Source: Sphingomonadaceae bacterium (GTDB taxonomy: Bacteria > Pseudomonadota > Alphaproteobacteria > Sphingomonadales > Sphingomonadaceae). From it: DNA of 55,833 nucleotides. Under the pieces are notes generated by a model. That model had not been told where the DNA came from, did not search any database, and was given only the letters and a program-made list of their open reading frames with translations. The DNA lies in NCBI GenBank assembly GCA_025359445.1, contig JANYGB010000047.1, forward strand, positions 1 to 55,833. Reading direction: 5' to 3'. Shown here piece after piece: positions 50,363 through 55,833 of this stretch. The translations under genes were made by a program, and so were the position numbers. The first letter of the stretch is position 1. Each line of letters opens with the position of its first letter.

Positions 50363-52291
50363 ATGTCTGACACCTACGTCACCGACACCCTGATCGCCGA
50401 GGATATCGACGCTTACCTTGTGCAGCATCAGCACAAGGACATGCTGCGGTTCATCACCTGCGGCTCGGTCGATGATGGCAAGTCGACCCTGATCGGGCGG
50501 CTGCTGTACGATTCCAAGATGATCTTCGAAGACCAGCTCGCTGCGCTGGAAGACGCCAGCAAGGTCTCGGGCACGCAGGGGCAGGATATCGACTTTGCGC
50601 TGCTGGTCGATGGCCTCGCCGCCGAGCGCGAGCAGGGCATCACGATCGACGTCGCCTACCGCTTCTTCAACACCGAAAAGCGCAAATTCATCGTCGCCGA
50701 TTGCCCGGGGCACGAACAGTACACCCGCAATATGGTGACTGGCGCATCCAGCGCTGACGCAGCCGTGATCCTGATCGATGCGCGCAAGGGCGTGCTGGTC
50801 CAGACCCGGCGACATACCTACCTGTGCCACTTGCTCGGCATCCGCCATCTGGTGCTGGCGGTGAACAAGCTCGATCTGGTTGGCTATGACCAAGTGGTGT
50901 TCGACGCCATCGTGGCCGACTATGTCAATTTCGCGCAGGCAATCGGCATTTCCGAGTTCACCGCGATCCCGATTTCGGGCTTCAAGGGTGACAACATCAC
51001 CAGCCTTTCACCGCATACCCCGTGGTATTCAGGCCCGACGCTAATCGAGCATCTCGAGCAAGTCGAAATCGACGGTACGCGTGAGGCGGGCCAGGCATTT
51101 CGCATGCCGGTGCAATGGGTCAATCGCCCCAACCTCGATTTCCGCGGGTTCGCCGGGCTGATCGCCAGCGGGACAGTGAAGCAGGGCGATGCGGTGCGGA
51201 TATTGCCCGCCGGGACCACCAGCACGATCAGCCGGATAGTGACTCTCGATGGCGATCTGGACGAGGCGCAGGCTGGCCAGTCGGTAACCCTGTGCCTCGC
51301 CGACGAGGTCGATTGCTCGCGCGGCAACGTGATCGCCGCAGCTTCCGCCCCGCCCGAGGTTGCCGACCAGTTCGAGGCGAGCCTGGTATGGATGAGCGAC
51401 GAGGCGCTGATCCCGGGACGCGGCTATTGGCTCAAGCTGGCAACGCAGTCGGTCTCGGCGACGGTAAAGCCGCCCAAATACGCCATCAACGTCAACACGC
51501 TCGAACACCTTGCGGTCAAGACGCTAGAACTCAATGCGATCGGCGTGGTCGAACTGACCACTGACAAGCCGCTGGTGTTCGAACCTTATGCGCAAAGCCG
51601 AACGCTCGGCGGGTTCATCCTGATCGACAAACTGACCAACGCGACGGTCGCGGCGGGGCTGATCAACTTCAGCCTGCGCCGCGCGCAGAACGTGCACTGG
51701 CAAGCGCTCGACGTCAGCCGCGAGGCGCATGCCGCGATGAAGCACCAACAGCCCGCGGTGCTGTGGTTCACTGGCTTCTCGGGCTCGGGCAAGTCGACCA
51801 TCGCCAACCTGGTCGAAAAACGGCTCCACGCTCTGGGCCATCACACCTTCCTGCTCGATGGCGACAATGTCCGCCACGGGCTCAACAAGGATCTGGGGTT
51901 CACCGAAACCGACCGGATCGAGAACATCCGCCGGGTGGGCGAAGTGACCAAGCTGATGAGCGATGCCGGGCTGATTGTGCTGACCGCCTTCATCAGCCCC
52001 TTCGCGGCCGAGCGCGACATGGTCCGCGCAATGGTCCCGCCAGGCGAATTCGTCGAGGTGTTCGTCGATACGCCGCTGGCCGAAGCCGAGCGCCGCGATG
52101 TGAAGGGGCTGTATAAAAAGGCCCGCGCCGGAACCCTCAAGAACTTCACCGGGATTGACAGCCCTTACGAGGTGCCACTGCGCCCCGAACTGCGGGTCGA
52201 TACGACCAGCGAAAGCCCGGAAGCTGCAGCCGAACGCATCGTTGACTATATCCTCGGCGCACGGAGCGAAGCATGGATGCCCACGATCTGA
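50363..52291 (+). CDS. cysN: bifunctional sulfate adenylyltransferase subunit 1 / adenylylsulfate kinase
   Basis: A 642-residue CysNC fusion. The GTPase (CysN) part has the P-loop [15 protein letters not shown], Asp in [15 protein letters not shown], and NKLDL. The APS kinase (CysC) part begins at about residue 455 with [15 protein letters not shown] and carries [15 protein letters not shown] and [11 protein letters not shown]. It makes APS with CysD and phosphorylates it to PAPS. The ATG at 50363 has GGAGG upstream. It overlaps cysQ by 19 bases. Confidence 0.96.
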   Translation: MSDTYVTDTLIAEDIDAYLVQHQHKDMLRFITCGSVDDGKSTLIGRLLYDSKMIFEDQLAALEDASKVSGTQGQDIDFALLVDGLAAEREQGITIDVAYRFFNTEKRKFIVADCPGHEQYTRNMVTGASSADAAVILIDARKGVLVQTRRHTYLCHLLGIRHLVLAVNKLDLVGYDQVVFDAIVADYVNFAQAIGISEFTAIPISGFKGDNITSLSPHTPWYSGPTLIEHLEQVEIDGTREAGQAFRMPVQWVNRPNLDFRGFAGLIASGTVKQGDAVRILPAGTTSTISRIVTLDGDLDEAQAGQSVTLCLADEVDCSRGNVIAAASAPPEVADQFEASLVWMSDEALIPGRGYWLKLATQSVSATVKPPKYAINVNTLEHLAVKTLELNAIGVVELTTDKPLVFEPYAQSRTLGGFILIDKLTNATVAAGLINFSLRRAQNVHWQALDVSREAHAAMKHQQPAVLWFTGFSGSGKSTIANLVEKRLHALGHHTFLLDGDNVRHGLNKDLGFTETDRIENIRRVGEVTKLMSDAGLIVLTAFISPFAAERDMVRAMVPPGEFVEVFVDTPLAEAERRDVKGLYKKARAGTLKNFTGIDSPYEVPLRPELRVDTTSESPEAAAERIVDYILGARSEAWMPTI

Positions 52292-53037
52292 GCGATGTGG
52301 CGCTCGCCGCCCAGTTGGCAGGTGAAGCAGGCGCGCTGCTGGCCGACTTGCGCGCCTATGGCGACCGCACCGGCAAGGCGCTGGGCGATGCCGGCGACAG
52401 CGCTGCCAATTCATTGATCTGTAACGCGCTGCGCCTCGCGCGGCCGCACGACGGGCTGCTGTCCGAAGAGGAGAAGGACAATTCCGCGCGGCTCGAACAC
52501 GCGCGGGTGTGGATCGTCGATCCGCTCGACGGGACCCGCGAATATGGTGAGGGGCGGAGCGACTGGGCGGTGCATGTTGCGCTAGCGGTGGGAGGCAAGC
52601 CTTTAGTGGGGGCGGTAGCTCTTCCCGGATTCGATGGCAGCCCGGTGCTGCGCAGCGATCAGCCTGCCGAGCTGCCTCTCGCCACAGGAAAGCCGCGCTT
52701 GGTGGTCAGCCGCACCCGCCCCGCCGCCGAAGCCTTGGCGGTAGCCGAAGCGCTTGGCGGCGAACTGATCCCGATGGGCAGCGCCGGAGCCAAGGCAATG
52801 GCGGTGGTGCTGGGCCAGGCCGACATTTATCTCCATTCGGGCGGGCAATACGAATGGGACAGCTGCGCCCCGGTCGCGGTAGCGCTAACGCATGGACTGC
52901 ATTGCTCGCGGCTCGATGGCTCGCCGCTGATTTACAATCAGCGCGATACCTACATGCCTGATTTGCTCATATGCCGGATGGAATGGGCCGAGCGGGTGTT
53001 GGCAATACTTGATCTCACCAAACCCCGTTCGTCCTGA
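52273..53037 (+). CDS. cysQ: 3'(2'),5'-bisphosphate nucleotidase
   Basis: A 254-residue inositol-monophosphatase-fold phosphatase that removes the 3'-phosphate of PAP (and PAPS), clearing the by-product of sulfate assimilation. The metal-binding [11 protein letters not shown] and [12 protein letters not shown] motifs are present, with [14 protein letters not shown] near the end. It starts inside the cysNC 3' end (19-base overlap). Its last codons and stop lie in a 53-base inverted repeat. Confidence 0.92.
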   Translation: MDAHDLSDVALAAQLAGEAGALLADLRAYGDRTGKALGDAGDSAANSLICNALRLARPHDGLLSEEEKDNSARLEHARVWIVDPLDGTREYGEGRSDWAVHVALAVGGKPLVGAVALPGFDGSPVLRSDQPAELPLATGKPRLVVSRTRPAAEALAVAEALGGELIPMGSAGAKAMAVVLGQADIYLHSGGQYEWDSCAPVAVALTHGLHCSRLDGSPLIYNQRDTYMPDLLICRMEWAERVLAILDLTKPRSS

Positions 53038-53140
53038 GGAGGGATTGAGCTCTTGCGAAGACGCGTCTCGAAGGACCGCGCGCGCCGGGTGGTTCGAGAC
53101 GGGCCTTCGCAAGCGCTCAGTCCCTCCTCACCACGAACGG
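53025..53140. repeat. large inverted repeat (53-base arms) between convergent genes
   Basis: Left arm 53025-53077 and right arm 53088-53140 are complementary with about eight mismatches around a 10-base loop. Landmarks are CCGTTCGT, TGAGGAGGGA and CTTGCGAAG in the left arm and their complements in the right. It covers the cysQ stop and ends 22 bases before the convergent dehydrogenase stop, so it could act as a bidirectional terminator; a mobile repetitive element is also possible. Confidence 0.8.
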
Positions 53141-53162
53141 CGCTGGACGGGGTGGCCCGATC

Positions 53163-54368
53163 CTAAGCCGGAATCTGATTGAATGGGATGCCCTTGTCGG
53201 GACGGTAGTCCTGCGGCAGCCCCAGAACCTTTTCGGCGATGGTGTTGAGCAGCACTTCGTCCGAGCCCCCGGCGATCCGCCCGGTCGGCGCGTTGAGCCA
53301 GCTCGTCCCCCAGTCTTCCTTGACATAGGCGTGCTCGTCGAACGGCAAGGCGGCGGTGCCCTGCAGATCGAGCGCCAGTTCGGACAGCTTCTGCCTGCTG
53401 CGCACCGCGACCAGTTTCTGCAAGCTTCCTTCGGGGCCGGGTTGCATCCCGGCCTGCATCATCAGCATCGCCCGGCGGGTAATCGAATCGAGCCCGGCAC
53501 GCATCGCGTGATTGCGCGCGATCGCTGAGCGGATCCGGCCATCCTCGATTGCTGGACGGCCGTTCAATGTGGTTTCCTTGGCCAGCTTGACGAATTCATC
53601 GAGGTGCGGCCCGAACCCGGCGCTGTCGGTCGCGATGTAGCGCTCGATCATCAGCGTGTGCAGCGCAAGCCCAAACCCGCCGCCAACTTCGCCCATCCGC
53701 TGGTTGTCTTCCAGCCGGACGTTGTCCAAGAACACCTCGTTGACGTGACTATCCCCGCCCGCAAGCTTGATCGGGCGGACTTCCACGCCCGGTGCCTTCA
53801 TGTCGACCCAGAAGTAAGTCAGCCCCTTGTGCTTGGCGACGGTGGGGTCACTGCGGGTGACGATCACCCCGTAATCCGAATATTGCGCCCAGCTGGTCCA
53901 GACCTTCTGGCCGTTCATCCGCCAGCCGTTGCCGTCTGGTTCCACCTTGGTGCGCAGCGCGGCGAGATCGGACCCGCCCGATGGTTCGGAGAACATCTGG
54001 CACCAGATTTCCTCGCCGCGCAGCGCCTTGGTCACGCGCTCCTTCACGAATTCGCGGTCCTGCCCGTAATGGATCATCATCGGCACCGGCATGCCCAGCG
54101 AAATCCCGAAGAAGCCCACCGGCATGCCGTAGTGCATTTCTTTGGCATCGAAGGCGATCTTGTGGAGATTGCTCAGCCCCTGCCCGCCGTATTCGGGCGA
54201 CCAGTTGATCCCGGCAAACCCGGCGTCATAACGCGCCGCCATATATTGCCGGCCGAGCGCGAGGTCTTGCTCGACCGTGTTACCGCTGCGCGCCTTGCGG
54301 GCGTACTTCGGCGCCATGCTGTCAAGGAATGCACGTGCCTTGACGCGATAGGTTTCAAGTTCGATCAT
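53163..54368 (-). CDS. acyl-CoA dehydrogenase, subunit of a two-gene pair
   Basis: A 401-residue acyl-CoA dehydrogenase: FFGISLGMPVPMMIHYGQD, CQMFSEPSGGSDLAALRT, NGQKVWTSWAQYSDYG and a C-terminal GRIAGGSDEVLLNTIAEKVLG. The ATG at 54368 overlaps the stop of the upstream dehydrogenase as ATGA. Adjacent coupled dehydrogenase genes of unequal length are typical of heterotetrameric enzymes (for example FadE28/FadE29-type pairs acting on bulky side-chain CoA esters). That assignment is inference; the frame to 54533 is rejected as it lies inside the neighbour. Confidence 0.92.
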   Translation of the reverse strand: MIELETYRVKARAFLDSMAPKYARKARSGNTVEQDLALGRQYMAARYDAGFAGINWSPEYGGQGLSNLHKIAFDAKEMHYGMPVGFFGISLGMPVPMMIHYGQDREFVKERVTKALRGEEIWCQMFSEPSGGSDLAALRTKVEPDGNGWRMNGQKVWTSWAQYSDYGVIVTRSDPTVAKHKGLTYFWVDMKAPGVEVRPIKLAGGDSHVNEVFLDNVRLEDNQRMGEVGGGFGLALHTLMIERYIATDSAGFGPHLDEFVKLAKETTLNGRPAIEDGRIRSAIARNHAMRAGLDSITRRAMLMMQAGMQPGPEGSLQKLVAVRSRQKLSELALDLQGTAALPFDEHAYVKEDWGTSWLNAPTGRIAGGSDEVLLNTIAEKVLGLPQDYRPDKGIPFNQIPA

Positions 54369-55465
54369 GCCCCAGCCCCTTCGTTTTGATATTTTCCCGC
54401 AAGTTGATCGACCAACAGGTCTTCCCAGAACAGCAGGTTGCCCTGCTCGATCCCCAAAGTGCGCGCGCGGCGCATGTGGAGGTGGAGGCCCTGCTCCCAA
54501 GTCACCCCGATCCCGCCGTGGATTTGCACACAATCGCGCGCGGCGGTGTCATAGGCCTCGGTGGCGGACAGCCGCGCGTCGGCGGCGGCGATCAGGAAGT
54601 CAGGCGCGCCTTCGCTGGCCGCGGCGTGAATGCAGTTGGCGCGGGCGACTTCGATCAGCCCGTACAGCTCGGCGATGCGGTGCTTGATCGACTGGAACGC
54701 GCCGATCGGCTGGCCGAACGCCTTGCGGGTCAGCGAATAGTCGCGCGCAATGTTCAGCAGCGCCTCGGCCCCGCCGACCTGCTCGTGCGCGGTGACCACT
54801 GCCATCCGGGCGAGCACGTCGCGCGCAAGGTCAAGCGCGGTCTGGCCCTCGGCGAGTACTGTCGCAGGGGTGGCGGCGAAAGTCAGGTCGGCATAAAGCC
54901 GCGAATTGTCGAAGCTCGGCACCGCGGTCCGCGTGACATCGGTGAGAGTCGCCACGACGAGTACCGGCTGCCAGTCGTGGATGGCCAGCACCACCGCGAG
55001 ATCGGCCTTGAGCCCGCCGATCACCGCCGGCTTGGTGCCAGTGAGCTTGCCCTCGGAAAAAGTGACCGCTGAGCCGGCCGGAAGCGGATCGCTGCCCTCA
55101 GCGAAAGCCACCGTGGCGAGCTTCTCGCCCGCCGCCAAAGCGGCCAAGTCATCAGTGTGTCCGGCAGCCAGCAAGGCCTGCGCTGCGCCGTAACCCACCG
55201 TCAAAAACGGCGCGCCCGAGGTTGCGGCCCCGGCAGCCTGCGCCACCAGCCCCAGTTCGGTCAGCCCAAGGCCCAGCCCGCCATGTTCTTCGGGCAGCGC
55301 CAGCGCAGTCCAGCCCTGCTCGACCGCAGTGTCCCAGAATGGCTGATCGATCTGCGCGACCTGCTCGAGCAAGCCAAGCAGCCTGCCTTTGTCCATCCGC
55401 GCGTCAAGCACGCGGCGGCTTTCAGTGGCGATGGCCTGCTGGCCCTCGTCGTACAAAATCGACAT
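54365..55465 (-). CDS. acyl-CoA dehydrogenase, partner subunit
   Basis: A 366-residue acyl-CoA dehydrogenase with ALPEEHGGLGLG at the N-terminal domain, RKAFGQPIGAFQSIKHRIAE and VQIHGGIGVTWEQGLHLHMRRA in the C-terminal domain. The FAD-domain motifs of the middle beta-barrel are weaker than usual, consistent with one half of a heteromeric pair. The ATG at 55465 has AGAGGAG upstream; the longer frame to 55492 is rejected. It is coupled to the next gene by ATGA, and a TTAATCG-type palindrome lies 31 bases upstream. Confidence 0.9.
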   Translation of the reverse strand: MSILYDEGQQAIATESRRVLDARMDKGRLLGLLEQVAQIDQPFWDTAVEQGWTALALPEEHGGLGLGLTELGLVAQAAGAATSGAPFLTVGYGAAQALLAAGHTDDLAALAAGEKLATVAFAEGSDPLPAGSAVTFSEGKLTGTKPAVIGGLKADLAVVLAIHDWQPVLVVATLTDVTRTAVPSFDNSRLYADLTFAATPATVLAEGQTALDLARDVLARMAVVTAHEQVGGAEALLNIARDYSLTRKAFGQPIGAFQSIKHRIAELYGLIEVARANCIHAAASEGAPDFLIAAADARLSATEAYDTAARDCVQIHGGIGVTWEQGLHLHMRRARTLGIEQGNLLFWEDLLVDQLAGKYQNEGAGA

Positions 55466-55495
55466 GGCGCGAATCTCTCCTCTTGCCGCCAACCT

Positions 55496-55511
55496 TTAAT
55501 CGAGCGATTAA
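55496..55511. promoter_or_regulatory. palindrome shared by acyl-CoA genes, copy 2
   Basis: TTAATCG-AG-CGATTAA, perfect 7-base arms with a 2-base centre, 31 bases before the dehydrogenase start. It has the same geometry and outer bases as the site at 49216-49231. Confidence 0.55.
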
Positions 55512-55703
55512 CATGCGCAAGAGTGCTCAAGCGAGACATCGCCAAACCTTTGGTCCCCCTGCCCGCGGCGCAGTGGCTTAAATCCTTGCCTTGCAGCGGT
55601 TGGTCCGCTAACCGCGCCAGCTTCATCGACACGGATTCGATAATCTGCCTGGCCATCAAGGGCTGCCACGGCTGGTTGACGTGTCTTTACCAAGGAGACG
55701 AAA

Positions 55704-55833
55704 ATGCCCAAGCTCAAGACGAAGAGCGGCGTCAAAAAGCGCTTCAAGCTCACCGCCACCGGCAAGATCAAGCACGGTGCGGTTGGCAAGCGGCACCGAT
55801 TGATGAGCCACAATGCCAAGTACATCCGCCAGC
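55704..55833 (+). CDS. rpmI: 50S ribosomal protein L35, 5' part
   Basis: ATG 55704 behind AAGGAG opens [20 protein letters not shown], then [14 protein letters not shown] sequence: the basic N-terminus of L35. It runs off the window; the usual length is about 65-67 residues, and rplT should follow. infC is not upstream here: the neighbour is the divergent acyl-CoA dehydrogenase, and the 190-base leader (55512-55703) contains only a 6-bp hairpin (55596-55615). Confidence 0.95.
   Translation, partial: MPKLKTKSGVKKRFKLTATGKIKHGAVGKRHRLMSHNAKYIRQ

Noticed and set aside
1..55833. tRNA, rRNA, riboswitch or CRISPR array
   Set aside because: None was seen on reading both strands; a covariance-model scan would settle it.

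Overview
This 55.8 kb stretch is G+C-rich chromosomal DNA of an alphaproteobacterium, most likely a member of the Sphingomonadales. Pointers are a fused cysNC sulfate-activation gene, the GTCATCCCGGCG-type palindromic repeat, a dispersed 64-bp imperfect palindrome, an alpha-2-macroglobulin/PBP1C pair, and several acyl-CoA dehydrogenase genes. No rRNA, tRNA, CRISPR array or intact insertion sequence was seen. The genus cannot be fixed from the sequence alone.

Left part (1-6.4 kb): a decayed P4-type integrase precedes a compact DAB inorganic-carbon accumulation operon on the minus strand. Its order is dabB (NuoL-like membrane subunit), dabA (DUF2309, beta-carbonic-anhydrase-like) and a PII-like protein. 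A divergent LysR gene shares the control region, where two copies of a 9-bp palindrome sit 31 bp apart. A sodium/calcium exchanger pseudogene with an in-frame stop abuts the LysR gene. Next (6.6-11.8 kb) come a NarL/FixJ-type two-component pair and, divergent from it, a HAF-repeat autotransporter with a Pro-Thr linker.

11.9-20.0 kb holds secreted or membrane proteins that are mostly unrecognised: a Sel1-repeat protein, a DxDxDG-loop protein, a PepSY protein, a 53-residue membrane protein and two larger membrane proteins. A frameshifted pseudogene lies among them. 20.2-22.3 kb is a secreted prolyl-oligopeptidase-family peptidase.

22.7-31.0 kb looks like a decaying catabolic and sensory island. 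An NCS1 nucleobase-type transporter has run in frame into a gabD-like aldehyde dehydrogenase through a one-base insertion, and the dehydrogenase has also lost 15 conserved residues. A leuC-like gene runs into the inverted 5' end of an HMG-CoA-lyase-type gene. Fragments of a gentisate dioxygenase and of a DUF736 gene follow. A CheB-CheR-PAS-histidine-kinase gene has a truncated CheB domain and two frame breaks, but the response regulator and stand-alone CheB behind it are intact.

32.3-55.8 kb is ordinary metabolism: mmsA-ridA-mmsB (valine/beta-alanine type), galT-galK, pbpC with a 1915-residue alpha-2-macroglobulin, an acyl-CoA dehydrogenase/thiolase operon, a CaiB/BaiF CoA-transferase, cysD-cysNC-cysQ (sulfate activation), a coupled pair of acyl-CoA dehydrogenases, and the start of rpmI at the right edge. 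The CoA-transferase and the dehydrogenase pair carry the same 7-2-7 palindrome upstream, suggesting one shared regulator of acyl-CoA metabolism.
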